64,000 nucleotides of DNA, taken from the NCBI RefSeq assembly GCF_004522235.1, contig NZ_SDLT01000011.1, positions 62,001-126,000 of the forward strand, in the 5' to 3' direction. The translations under genes and the position numbers were made by a program. The DNA comes from Amycolatopsis nivea. Lineage in GTDB: Bacteria > Actinomycetota > Actinomycetes > Mycobacteriales > Pseudonocardiaceae. The stretch's first letter is position 1. Each line of letters starts with the position of its first letter. The notes beneath the pieces were generated by a model, which was not told the origin of the DNA, did no database searches, and was given only the letters and a program-made list of their open reading frames with translations. Below, one piece after another: positions 7,598 through 15,265 of the stretch.

Positions 7598-9193
7598 CTA
7601 GTTGGCCGGTACCGCCTGTCCGCCCAAGGTGACCTGCACCGTGCGTCCGTCGGCGAGGGTGAAGGTGGTCTGGTCGTTCGGGGCGCGGGTGCGGATCGCG
7701 GCGACGAGCGTGTTGGCGCTGTCGATGACGCGGTCGTCGATCTTGGTCACCACGTCGCCGGACTTCAGGCCCGCCTTCTCCGCCGGGCTGCCCGGCGTGA
7801 TGTCGCCGAGCTGGGCGCCGCCCTGGGGCGCGTCGGTGACCTTCGCGCCGATGAACGTCTGGGTCGCGTGCCCGGTCTTGATGATGTCCTGCGCGGTGCG
7901 GCGCGCCTGGTCGATCGGGATGGCGAAGCCGATGCCGACGTTGCCGCCCTCGCTGCCGCTGCCCTGGCCGCGGCCCGAGTTCGGGCTGTAGATGGCCGAG
8001 TTGATGCCGATGACCTGGCCGTTCATGTTCGACAGCGGACCGCCCGAGTTGCCGGGGTTGATCGCGGCGTCGGTCTGGATCGCGTCCATCACCGTGGTCT
8101 GGTCGGTTTCGTCGCCGCCCGCCTGCACCGGGCGGTGCAGCGAGCTGACGATGCCCGAGGTGACCGTGCCGGTCAGCTCGTACGGCGAACCGATGGCCAC
8201 CACCTGCTGGCCGACCCGCAGGTCGTCGGAGCGGCCCAGCTCGACCGGCTTCAAGTTGCTGACGCCGGACACCTTGACCACGGCGATGTCCGTGGTCGGG
8301 TCACGGCCGACAACCTTCGCCGCGGCCTTCTTGCCGTCCTGGAACACGGCCTGGATCTGGCCGCCGTTCGCGGCGACCTGGACGACGTGGTTGTTGGTGA
8401 GGATGTAGCCGTCGCTGCTGATCACGAAGCCGGAGCCCTCGCCCGCCGCGGTCCGGCCGGACACCTGCAGCTCGACCACGCTCGGCGACAGCTTCTGCGC
8501 CACCGATTCGACCGAGCCGGCCGGCACGTTGCCGGTCTGCTGCGCGGGTTTCGGCGCGTCGAGCGCGCTCACCGACGAACCGGACCCGCCGGTCAGGTAC
8601 CCGACGGTTCCGCCCGCCACGCCGCCGATCACGAGCGAGATCGCGGCGACGCTCGCGAGGAGCTTGCCCGCCGAACCCTTCTTCTCGCGCTGCGCGGGGA
8701 CGCCGTACACCGAGGTTCCCGGTGCGCCGTAAGGATTGGCCGGGGCTCCGGCGGGCGGAGTGTGCGTGCCGCCGGGGTATTGGCTGCCGTAGGGCTGCTG
8801 CGCGCCAGGGATCGCGCCGCTCTGGGGCGCGCCAGCGTGCGGCGCGGCCGCGCCTTGGGCCGACCACGGATTCGGCGTGCTTCCAGCCGGAGCAGCGGCC
8901 CCATACGTCTGAGCGGTGCCGTACTGCCCCGCAGGCGCTCCGTACGCACCGGAAGCGTCGCCGCTCGCCGTGCCGGTGCCGGACGTCCCCGCCGAGCCCT
9001 CAGCGACCGAACCGTACGCGGCGGTCGAACCAGTGGCACTGGAAGCCGACTGGTTCGCGTCGCCGCCGGAAGAGGGTTGGTCCGGCTGAGCCGGGGTCTG
9101 CTGCCAGGCCGCCTGGCCTTCGGCACCCGGCTGGGCGCCCGGGTCCTGGCGACCCGCCGCGGAGTCGGGCACGTGGGGGTCGTTCTCGGTCAT
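7598..9193 (-). CDS. pepD: HtrA/PepD-like membrane-anchored serine protease with PDZ domain
   Basis: A 531-residue S1C-family protease. Residues 1-170 are low-complexity (Ala, Gly, Ser, Pro, Gln), then a membrane anchor at about 178-200. The extracytoplasmic chymotrypsin-like domain has the triad His269 (LTNNHVVQ), Asp302 (PTTDIAVV) and Ser383 (NPGNSGGPL). A C-terminal PDZ domain (about 435-525) holds VTDAPQGGAQLGDI and AGLKSGDVV. The family degrades misfolded envelope proteins. ATG 9193 follows AGGTGAGG. In mycobacteria PepD is encoded beside and controlled by MprAB; here an MprAB-like pair lies 2 kb upstream and a matching repeat motif precedes this gene. The symbol is by similarity. Confidence 0.92.
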   Translation of the reverse strand: MTENDPHVPDSAAGRQDPGAQPGAEGQAAWQQTPAQPDQPSSGGDANQSASSATGSTAAYGSVAEGSAGTSGTGTASGDASGAYGAPAGQYGTAQTYGAAAPAGSTPNPWSAQGAAAPHAGAPQSGAIPGAQQPYGSQYPGGTHTPPAGAPANPYGAPGTSVYGVPAQREKKGSAGKLLASVAAISLVIGGVAGGTVGYLTGGSGSSVSALDAPKPAQQTGNVPAGSVESVAQKLSPSVVELQVSGRTAAGEGSGFVISSDGYILTNNHVVQVAANGGQIQAVFQDGKKAAAKVVGRDPTTDIAVVKVSGVSNLKPVELGRSDDLRVGQQVVAIGSPYELTGTVTSGIVSSLHRPVQAGGDETDQTTVMDAIQTDAAINPGNSGGPLSNMNGQVIGINSAIYSPNSGRGQGSGSEGGNVGIGFAIPIDQARRTAQDIIKTGHATQTFIGAKVTDAPQGGAQLGDITPGSPAEKAGLKSGDVVTKIDDRVIDSANTLVAAIRTRAPNDQTTFTLADGRTVQVTLGGQAVPAN

Positions 9194-9200
9194 GTCCTCA

Positions 9201-9231
9201 CCTAAGCGGCTGGGCCTGAGAGGTTCCTGAG
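9201..9231 (-). promoter_or_regulatory. Putative MprA-type operator upstream of pepD
   Basis: Two direct repeats CCTGAG at 9215-9220 and 9226-9231, separated by 5 bases (11-base phasing), with a third related CCTAAG at 9201-9206 overlapping the ribosome-binding region. Read toward the gene the pair is CTCAGG-N5-CTCAGG. The same 6-5-6 layout lies upstream of the MprA-like regulator gene (13410-13426), pointing to one regulator for both. Direct repeats one helical turn apart are usual for OmpR-family sites. Confidence 0.6.
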
Positions 9232-9272
9232 TCGAACCTGTGTTTCGTAGATGAGTATGCCGCGAGTTCCGG

Positions 9273-10343
9273 TCAGCCTGCCGAACGAAGCCGTTCCGCG
9301 ATCTGTTCCGGGGTGGCGTCGTTGATCCAGACCGCCATGCCCGACTCGGATCCGGCCAGGTACTTCAGCTTGTCCTTGGCCCGCAGCACGGAGAACAGCT
9401 CCAGATGCAGCCACGACAGCTCCCGGTCCCGCCGCACCGGAGCCTGGTGCCAGCCCGCGATGTAGGGCAGCGGCCGGTCATACAGCGCGTCACACCGGCG
9501 CAGCACGTCGAGGTACACGCGGGAAAAGTCGTCGCGCTCGGCGTCGGTGAGCGACGGGAGGTCCGGCGTCTGCCGGTGCGGCACGATCTGGATGTGCACC
9601 GGCCAGCGCGCGGCAGGCGGCACGAAAGCCGTCCAGTGCTCGCCGGTCGCGATCACGCGCTCGCCCGATTTCCGTTCCGCCGCCAGCACGTCGCCGAGCA
9701 CCGAGCCGCCGTGTTCGCGCGCGACCGCCAGCATCCGCTCGGTCTTCGGCGTGACGAACGGGTAGCCGTAGATCTGGCCGTGCGGGTGCGAGAGCGTGAC
9801 GCCGATTTCCTCGCCGCGGTTCTCGAACGGGAAGACCTGTTCCACGCCAGGCGTCTCCGCGAGCGCGGCGGTGCGGTCAGCCCAGGCGTCCACCACGAGG
9901 CGCACCTGTTCCGGAGTCAGCCGGGAGAACGCGCCGTCGTGGTCGCTGGTGAAGCACACGACCTCGCAGCGCCCGAGGCCCGGCGCGGTCGGGACGAGGC
10001 CCAATCCGTCCACAGTGGACGGTTCGCCGGTCGCCTGCTGCGAGAACGACGGGAACCGGTTCTCGAAGACGACCACGTCGTAGTCGGCTTCGGGGATTTC
10101 GCTCGGTTTGCCCGGACGGGTCGGGCAGAGCGGGCAGAGGTCGGCGGGCGGCTTGTACGTGCGCGTCTGGCGGTGCGCCGCCATCGCGACCCACTCGCCG
10201 GTCAGCGGGTCGCGGCGGATCTCCGAGGCCGCCGCGACCGGCGGCAGGTCCCGGGTGTCCTCGGCGAGCCGTTCACGGTCGTCGGTGTGGTCGAAATAGA
10301 TGATCTCCCGGCCGTCGGCCAGGTGTGCCGCAGTGCGTTTCAC
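9273..10343 (-). CDS. galT: Galactose-1-phosphate uridylyltransferase
   Basis: A 356-residue enzyme of the Leloir pathway that exchanges UMP between UDP-glucose and galactose-1-phosphate. The active-site block is LSHPHGQIYGYPF with the HPH motif at 186-188; the middle His is next to the nucleophile position in the family. A Cys pair in LCPLCP (about 70-73) fits the structural zinc site. The GTG start at 10343 lies in a 4-base overlap with the DeoR regulator stop, so the start and coupling are well supported although the frame stays open upstream. No galK or galE is adjacent. Confidence 0.93.
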   Translation of the reverse strand: MKRTAAHLADGREIIYFDHTDDRERLAEDTRDLPPVAAASEIRRDPLTGEWVAMAAHRQTRTYKPPADLCPLCPTRPGKPSEIPEADYDVVVFENRFPSFSQQATGEPSTVDGLGLVPTAPGLGRCEVVCFTSDHDGAFSRLTPEQVRLVVDAWADRTAALAETPGVEQVFPFENRGEEIGVTLSHPHGQIYGYPFVTPKTERMLAVAREHGGSVLGDVLAAERKSGERVIATGEHWTAFVPPAARWPVHIQIVPHRQTPDLPSLTDAERDDFSRVYLDVLRRCDALYDRPLPYIAGWHQAPVRRDRELSWLHLELFSVLRAKDKLKYLAGSESGMAVWINDATPEQIAERLRSAG

Positions 10344-11140
10344 GCTTCTTCTGCCTCGAGGTTCTCCGCCGTTTCGGCGATCATGAGTTCTCCGACCCGC
10401 TCCGCGAGGTCTTCCCGCGCGCGGTCGTCCAGTCCGTCGTCGGTCACCACGACCTGTGCTTCTTCCAGGTCCGCGATCGTGGAAATGCCGACGGTGCCCC
10501 ACTTTGTGTGGTCGGCGAGCACCACCAGCCGCCGTCCGGCCTCCACCAGCGCGCGGTCGGTTTCGCTCTCGGTGAGGTTCGGGGTGGTGAACCCAGGCCC
10601 CACTGCCATGCCGTGGACGCCGAGGAACACCAGGTCGAGGTGCAGTGTCCGCAGGCTCTGCACGGCGACCGGGCCGACCAGCGCGTCCGAGGGGGTGCGC
10701 ACCCCGCCGGTGAGGACCACCGTGCGGTCCGGCTGTCCCGCGTTGCGCAGCACGTCGGCGACCTGGATCGAGTTGGTGACGATGGTGAGGCCCTCGACGC
10801 CGTCGAGGGCGTGCGCGAGCGTCCAGGTGGTGGTGCCCGCGGACAGGCCGATCGCGGTGCCCGGCTTGACGAGGGTGGCCGCCAGTTCAGCGATAGCTTC
10901 CTTCTGGGCGCGCTGGCGCACCGATTTCGCCTCGAACCCCGGTTCGTCGGTGCTCTTGCCGACCAGCGACGTCGCGCCGCCGTAGACCTTCTCGACCAGG
11001 CCGCGGCCCGCGAGCACGTCGAGGTCTCGGCGGACCGTCATGTCGGAGACGCCGAGCCTCGCGACGAGGTCACTGACCCGGACCGCACCGGTCCGGCGTG
11101 CTTCCTCGAGGATCACCGCCTGTCGCTGCCGCGCGAGCAC
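10340..11140 (-). CDS. DeoR/GlpR-family transcriptional regulator
   Basis: A 266-residue repressor. The N-terminal winged helix (about 3-57) has VSDLVARLGVSDMTVRRDLD and the C-terminal sugar-phosphate-sensing domain (about 75-235) has GLSAGTTTWTLA and VLTGGVRTP, typical of the DeoR family, whose ligands are phosphorylated sugars. The GTG at 11140 is preceded by GGGGAG at a good distance and gives the usual family start (VLARQRQAVIL). It is the first gene of a two-gene operon with galT, so galactose-phosphate metabolism is the likely target and ligand. Confidence 0.9.
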   Translation of the reverse strand: MLARQRQAVILEEARRTGAVRVSDLVARLGVSDMTVRRDLDVLAGRGLVEKVYGGATSLVGKSTDEPGFEAKSVRQRAQKEAIAELAATLVKPGTAIGLSAGTTTWTLAHALDGVEGLTIVTNSIQVADVLRNAGQPDRTVVLTGGVRTPSDALVGPVAVQSLRTLHLDLVFLGVHGMAVGPGFTTPNLTESETDRALVEAGRRLVVLADHTKWGTVGISTIADLEEAQVVVTDDGLDDRAREDLAERVGELMIAETAENLEAEEA

Positions 11141-11259
11141 CGCCACTCCCCAAGCACACCCATCAACTGCACAAAATCCTACACGATTCAACATCAGGTG
11201 TGCGCGACGTGCAGATCAAGCGTCCCCCTCCCGGGCGACAGCCATGCGTGGCGGGCCGC

Positions 11260-12699
11260 TCAGGCGACGGGCGCCCCTGGTAGCCGGATGGTGAGCAGAG
11301 CGCCGCCTTCCGGTGCCCGGTTGGCGTAAACCGTGCCGCCGTGCCGCTCGGCGGCGTGCTTCACGATCGCCAGCCCGAGGCCGGATCCGGGCAGGGTGCG
11401 TGCCTCCGAAGAGCGGTAGAAACGGTCGAACACCTTGGGCAGGTCTTCCTCGGCGATGCCCGGTCCGGAGTCCGCGACCTCGACCACCGCGGTGCCGTCG
11501 CCGAGCGGACGCAGCGTGACCCGCACCCGCGAACCCTGCGGCGAGAACTTCACCGCATTGTCCAGCAGGTTCAGCACCGCCCGCTCGAGCGAGCTGTTGT
11601 CGCCGGTGAGGACCCACGGCTGCAGCGCGACCTCGAACTCGATCTCGCCCGCCCGCCGGCGCGCCCGGTCGAGCGCGCGCTCGACCACGTCCATCAGGTC
11701 GACGCGTTCGGCCTGCTCGCGCGGTTCGTCCTGCCGCGCCAGCTCCACCAGGTCGCCGATGAGCTGGGTCAGCTCGTCGAGCTGGCCGCGAATGTCGGCC
11801 TCGATGTCGGCTCGGTCCTCGTCCGGCAGCGACGGCGCGCCCGGACGGCTGGCCGACAGCAGCAGTTCCAGGTTGGTGCGCATGGAAGTCAGCGGGGTCC
11901 GCAGCTCGTGCCCGGCATCGGCGACCAGCTGCCGCTGCCGTTCCTGCGAGTCCGCGACCGTGCCGAGCATGATGTTGAAGCTGTGCGTGAGCCGGGCGAG
12001 TTCGTCATCGCCGCTCACCGGGATCGGGCGCAGGTCTCCGGTAGCGGCTACCCGTTCGGCAGCTGAGGTCAGCCGGTCGACGGGGCGCAATCCGGCGCGC
12101 GCGACGGCCGTGCCCGCACCCGCGGCCACCACGATCCCGGCACCGCCGACGAGGAACAGCACCACGGACAGCTGGTTCAGCGCGCGCATCGTCGGAGCCA
12201 TCGACTGAGCCAGCACGATCGCCTGGCCGTGCCCGAGCGGCACCGCGACCACGCGCATGCCGGTGGCCGCGTCGGTGCGCAGCGACTGCGGAAGCACGCC
12301 GGTCGCGACGCGCATCTCGGACGGGCCGACCGGCGGCCGCGTGCCCGGCTGCGGATAGATCAGGTCGCCGGTGAGGCCGTTGAGCTGGCCGATCTGCAGG
12401 TCAGCGCTCGCCAGCAAGGCTCCCGGGACCTCGCGCAACTGGTCGGTCGGCACCTGGGGCGAGTTCGCCGCGGCTTGTGCGCGGGCCAGCAGGTTGTCGT
12501 CGAGCTGAGTGAGGAGGTTGTTGCGCACCACGAGGTACGCGCACAGGGACACGAGCGCCACCGCACCCGCCACGCACGCCGCGGCCAGCAGCGTGACGCG
12601 GCCGCGCAGCGAGAACCGCCGGGTGGTCCACCGGGTGCCCCGCGGATCCGGGACCTCCCCCTCCGGCGCGGCGTGCGCACCCGCCGGGTAGTCGGTCAC
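11260..12699 (-). CDS. MprB-like sensor histidine kinase
   Basis: A 479-residue kinase starting at GTG 12699 inside a 4-base overlap with its regulator. Order: cytoplasmic start, membrane helix (about 35-57), extracytoplasmic domain (about 60-175), second helix (176-200), HAMP (about 200-245), HisKA with [13 protein letters not shown] (His264), then HATPase with [12 protein letters not shown] and [18 protein letters not shown]. This is the architecture of mycobacterial MprB, which senses cell-envelope stress. The nearby PepD-like protease and the shared promoter motif support that reading. It could still be a PhoR/TcrY-type kinase with another signal. Confidence 0.88.
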   Translation of the reverse strand: MTDYPAGAHAAPEGEVPDPRGTRWTTRRFSLRGRVTLLAAACVAGAVALVSLCAYLVVRNNLLTQLDDNLLARAQAAANSPQVPTDQLREVPGALLASADLQIGQLNGLTGDLIYPQPGTRPPVGPSEMRVATGVLPQSLRTDAATGMRVVAVPLGHGQAIVLAQSMAPTMRALNQLSVVLFLVGGAGIVVAAGAGTAVARAGLRPVDRLTSAAERVAATGDLRPIPVSGDDELARLTHSFNIMLGTVADSQERQRQLVADAGHELRTPLTSMRTNLELLLSASRPGAPSLPDEDRADIEADIRGQLDELTQLIGDLVELARQDEPREQAERVDLMDVVERALDRARRRAGEIEFEVALQPWVLTGDNSSLERAVLNLLDNAVKFSPQGSRVRVTLRPLGDGTAVVEVADSGPGIAEEDLPKVFDRFYRSSEARTLPGSGLGLAIVKHAAERHGGTVYANRAPEGGALLTIRLPGAPVA

Positions 12700-13388
12700 G
12701 GCGGGGTCTCGCGCAGGACGTACCCCACTCCACGCACCGTGTGGATCAGCCTCGGTTCGTTGTCCGCTTCCGTCTTGCGGCGCAAATAGCCGACGTAGAC
12801 CTCCAGCGCGTTGCCCGACGTCGGGAAGTCGTAACCCCATACTTCCTCCAGGATCCTTCCGCGGGTCAGCACGTGCTTGGGGTACGAGAGGAACAGCTCG
12901 AGCAGCGCGAACTCGGTGCGGGTGAGACTGATCTCGCGGCCGCCGCGGCGGACCTCGCGAGTGCCCGGGTCCAGCGTGAGGTCGGCGAACGACAGCACCT
13001 CCGACGTCTCGCCCTGCTGAGCGTCCGGCGCGGCGCGGCGCAGCAGGGCGCGCAACCGGGCGAGCAGCTCCTCCAGGGCGAACGGCTTGGGCAGGTAGTC
13101 GTCGGCGCCGGCGTCGAGGCCGGAGACCCGGTCGGAGACGGTGTCGCGGGCGGTCAGCACGAGAATCGGCAGGTCGTCGCCGGTGCTGCGGAGCCGGCGG
13201 GCCACTTCGAGCCCGTCGAGGCGCGGCATCATCACGTCGAGAACCATCGCGTCCGGACGGTTGGCGAGGATCGTCTCCAACGCCTGCGCACCATCGCTCG
13301 CGAGCTCCACGGTGTAGCCGTTGAACTCCAAAGACCGCCTGAGCGATTCACGGACGGCACGGTCGTCGTCCACTACGAGGATGCGCAT
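12696..13388 (-). CDS. MprA-like OmpR-family response regulator
   Basis: A 230-residue regulator with receiver domain (Asp51 in [11 protein letters not shown], Lys in [14 protein letters not shown]) and C-terminal winged helix ending [12 protein letters not shown]. The sequence and gene order (regulator first, kinase overlapping by GTGA) match MprAB. Two repeat systems lie just upstream: the 6-5-6 motif at 13410-13426 shared with the pepD promoter, and two AGAACACAC repeats at 13425-13444. Autoregulation is therefore likely. The assignment as MprA is by similarity and context. Confidence 0.9.
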   Translation of the reverse strand: MRILVVDDDRAVRESLRRSLEFNGYTVELASDGAQALETILANRPDAMVLDVMMPRLDGLEVARRLRSTGDDLPILVLTARDTVSDRVSGLDAGADDYLPKPFALEELLARLRALLRRAAPDAQQGETSEVLSFADLTLDPGTREVRRGGREISLTRTEFALLELFLSYPKHVLTRGRILEEVWGYDFPTSGNALEVYVGYLRRKTEADNEPRLIHTVRGVGYVLRETPP

Positions 13389-13409
13389 GCCGTCAGTCTT
13401 ACGCAGAGT

Positions 13410-13444
13410 GCTGAGACCCGCCTAAGAACACACGCAGAACACAC
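13410..13444 (-). promoter_or_regulatory. Operator cluster upstream of the MprA-like gene
   Basis: GCTGAG at 13410-13415 and CCTAAG at 13421-13426, separated by 5 bases, repeat the pepD upstream motif; on the coding strand this is CTTAGG-N5-CTCAGC. Overlapping it are two perfect direct repeats AGAACACAC at 13425-13433 and 13436-13444, again 11 bases apart. Both sets have the one-turn phasing expected for a dimer of an OmpR-family regulator. Confidence 0.55.
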
Positions 13445-13519
13445 AAAGAGCATTTCCGGACGACCGCGGACAGGGCGGCACATTCGCACTGGCCGCACCG
13501 GGGGTCGCGGACGCGGAAA

Positions 13520-14140
13520 TCACAACGAGCGCTCTTCCGGCGGCCGGGCGACCGGGGCGTTCCAGTGTCGCCAGAGAGCGAGCACGCGGATCGCGACCAC
13601 GACCACCGCCGAGACGGTCGTGACCGCGCCGGCCGGGAGGTGCAGCGCGTGCCCCGCCCAGACGCACACCGCGCCGGTCAGCGCGGCCATCGCGTAGATC
13701 TCCTTGCGCAGCACGAGCGGGATCTCCCGCAGCAGCAGGTCGCGGACCGCGCCGCCGCCGATGCCGCTGGTCATGCCGATCAGACACGCGGCGTACCCGG
13801 TCGCGCCCGCGTTCAGCGCCAGCGTCGTGCCGGCCGTGGCGAAGACTCCGAGCCCGACCGCGTCCGCGAGCAGCACGGCGTGGCGCAGCCGGGCGACCTG
13901 CGGGTGGAAGGCGAACACCACCAGCGCCGTCACCGCGCAGACGGCCAGGTACGGCCAGTTGCGCAGGGACGTCGGCGGGTGGATGCCGAGAAGCACGTCG
14001 CGGATGATGCCGCCGCCGAGTGCCGTGGTCAGGCCGACCACGACGACCCCGAACACGTCCAGCCGCGCCCGGACCGCGGCCAGCGCCCCGGACGCCGCGA
14101 ACGCCACCAGCCCGAGGAACTCGAGCGCGGTCAGCAGCAT
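13520..14140 (-). CDS. TRIC/UPF0126-type cation channel protein
   Basis: A 206-residue membrane protein with seven hydrophobic segments and two copies of the glycine-rich repeat of the trimeric intracellular cation channel family: ALGGGIIRDVLLG in the first half and GIGGGAVRDLLLREIP in the second. These kinked GGG helices line the K+/monovalent cation pathway in characterised prokaryotic TRIC proteins. It lies 9 bases after an orphan LuxR-type response regulator gene, so the two are probably cotranscribed. Any link of the regulator to ion transport is inference. Confidence 0.9.
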   Translation of the reverse strand: MLLTALEFLGLVAFAASGALAAVRARLDVFGVVVVGLTTALGGGIIRDVLLGIHPPTSLRNWPYLAVCAVTALVVFAFHPQVARLRHAVLLADAVGLGVFATAGTTLALNAGATGYAACLIGMTSGIGGGAVRDLLLREIPLVLRKEIYAMAALTGAVCVWAGHALHLPAGAVTTVSAVVVVAIRVLALWRHWNAPVARPPEERSL

Positions 14141-14149
14141 GTGCTGGTT

Positions 14150-14803
14150 CTACTGGTCGAGAAGCCCGCCGCGGTAGGCCAGGAGCGCGGCCTGCACCCG
14201 GTTGGCCGCGCCGATCTTCGACAGCACCGCCGAGACGTACCCCTTCACCGTCGCCTCGGACAGGTGCAGCCGCCCGCCGATCTCGGCGTTCGACAGACCC
14301 TGCCCGATCAGCGCGACGACCTCGCGTTCGCGTTCGGACAGCGAGGCCAGGAGTTTGCGCGCCGGCTGCGCGGCCCGCTGCTCGTCGCGGTGGCTCTGCA
14401 CCATCCGCACGGCGACGCCCGGGTCGAGGACGGCACCGCCCTTGGCCAGGTCGCGCACGGCCCGCAGCAACGCCGCCGGGTCGATGTCCTTCAGCAGGAA
14501 GCCGTTGGCGCCGAGCCGCAGCGCGAGGCTGACGTACTCGTCGATGTCGAAGGTGGTGAGCATGGCGACGGTCGGCGGATCGGGCAGCGCGAGAATGGCC
14601 CGGAGCGCGCGAATGCCGTCGTCAGGGGCGCGCATCTTGATGTCGAGCAGCGCGACGTCAGGGTGATAGCGACGGGCGACCTCGACCGCCGATCTGCCGT
14701 CGCTCGCCTCGCCCACGATCTCGATGTCCGACGCCCCGGACATCATGGCGCGCAGCCCCGACCGAACTAGTTCCTCGTCGTCGGCGAACATGAGCTTGAT
14801 CAA
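14150..14803 (-). CDS. NarL/FixJ-family response regulator (LuxR HTH), orphan
   Basis: A 217-residue regulator. The receiver domain has Asp54 in ALLDIKMRAP and Lys in FLLKDIDP. The C-terminal LuxR helix-turn-helix is LSEREREVVALIGQGLSNAEI through ATVKGYVSAVLSKIG (about 150-205). No histidine kinase gene is adjacent, so it either works with a distant kinase or is controlled otherwise. A 12-base palindrome GGTTTCGAAACC at 14879-14890 lies 75 bases upstream and could be an operator. It probably shares a transcript with the TRIC gene. Confidence 0.92.
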   Translation of the reverse strand: MIKLMFADDEELVRSGLRAMMSGASDIEIVGEASDGRSAVEVARRYHPDVALLDIKMRAPDDGIRALRAILALPDPPTVAMLTTFDIDEYVSLALRLGANGFLLKDIDPAALLRAVRDLAKGGAVLDPGVAVRMVQSHRDEQRAAQPARKLLASLSEREREVVALIGQGLSNAEIGGRLHLSEATVKGYVSAVLSKIGAANRVQAALLAYRGGLLDQ

Positions 14804-15101
14804 CGAAGCCCTCCGGCAAACCGTGGGTTGGAGGCGGCTCCCCGCACCCGTTACGGAAGATTACCTACTGTTGTTCACGGTTTCGAAACCAGACACGACC
14901 AGGTGACGCGGCTGGTCCACCGGAGCGGCCGAGAACAGCAGTCGACCCGGTTGCTGGTCACCCACTTGAGTGACTTCTTCGGATGGGCGCCGCCGAGTTG
15001 CGTAACCGATCCAGATGGAGCGGATGTTCATCGGCTGGTTCGGGAGGCTTGCTGCCTGGAGTCCGCGCGAAAAAGGTGACCGCCGGGCGCGCCGGCGCTG
15101 C
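14804..15101. other. Intergenic region without a gene
   Basis: The first part of a 462-base gap between the divergent LuxR-type regulator and MFS genes. The only clear structures are the perfect palindrome GGTTTCGAAACC (14879-14890) and an A-rich run GAAAAAGG (about 15069-15076) ahead of the leader promoter. No convincing coding frame is seen in this part. The rest of the gap holds the leader peptide and attenuator. Confidence 0.6.
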
Positions 15102-15107
15102 TACGGT
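15102..15107 (+). promoter_or_regulatory. -10 element for a leaderless leader-peptide transcript
   Basis: TACGGT at 15102-15107 ends 7 bases before the ATG at 15115, the distance expected when the ATG is at the transcript start. An A-tract (15070-15074) followed by GGTGACC lies about 20-25 bases upstream. This loosely resembles WhiB7-dependent promoters, which carry an AT-rich box just before the -35, but the -35 spacing is long, so that link is weak. Confidence 0.45.
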
Positions 15108-15114
15108 CGCGGCG

Positions 15115-15144
15115 ATGTTCCAGTTCATCGTTCTCTTCAGCTGA
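15115..15144 (+). CDS. Nine-residue leader peptide upstream of the MFS exporter
   Basis: A short open frame MFQFIVLFS, ATG 15115 to TGA 15142-15144, rich in Phe (three of nine residues). It directly follows a -10-like element and its stop codon forms the base of the large hairpin at 15142-15226. Short hydrophobic leader peptides before resistance or efflux genes are typical of ribosome-controlled attenuation in actinobacteria: slowing of the ribosome on the leader alters downstream RNA folding. It is too short to be recognised by similarity, so the case rests on position and structure. Confidence 0.5.
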   Translation: MFQFIVLFS

Positions 15145-15226
15145 CGGTCCTGCGACCCGCCCCTCGCAGATCCAGCACCGGCCCGGGCGGGTCTCAACGC
15201 GCCGTTTTCGGCGCAGGACCCCGTCA
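15142..15226 (+). promoter_or_regulatory. Attenuator-like RNA structure
   Basis: Nested perfect stems: TGAC (15142-15145) with GTCA (15223-15226), GGTCCTGCG (15146-15154) with CGCAGGACC (15212-15220), and ACCCGCCC (15155-15162) with GGGCGGGT (15185-15192). A competing hairpin GCGCCG-TTTT-CGGCGC (15199-15214) uses three bases of the right arm of the main stem, so the two cannot both form fully. A ribosome at the leader stop would cover the left arm. The exporter start lies 40 bases downstream, with GGAGA at 15256-15260. There is no clear U tract. Confidence 0.55.
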
Positions 15227-15265
15227 GCCGCGCGCCTCGACTCGCGCTGTGCCCTGGAGAACGAC

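Noticed and set aside
15070..15107. A definite WhiB7-dependent promoter before the leader peptide
   Set aside because: An A-tract and TACGGT are present, but the -35 spacing is 19-21 bases and the AT-rich box is short. It is kept as a possibility only.
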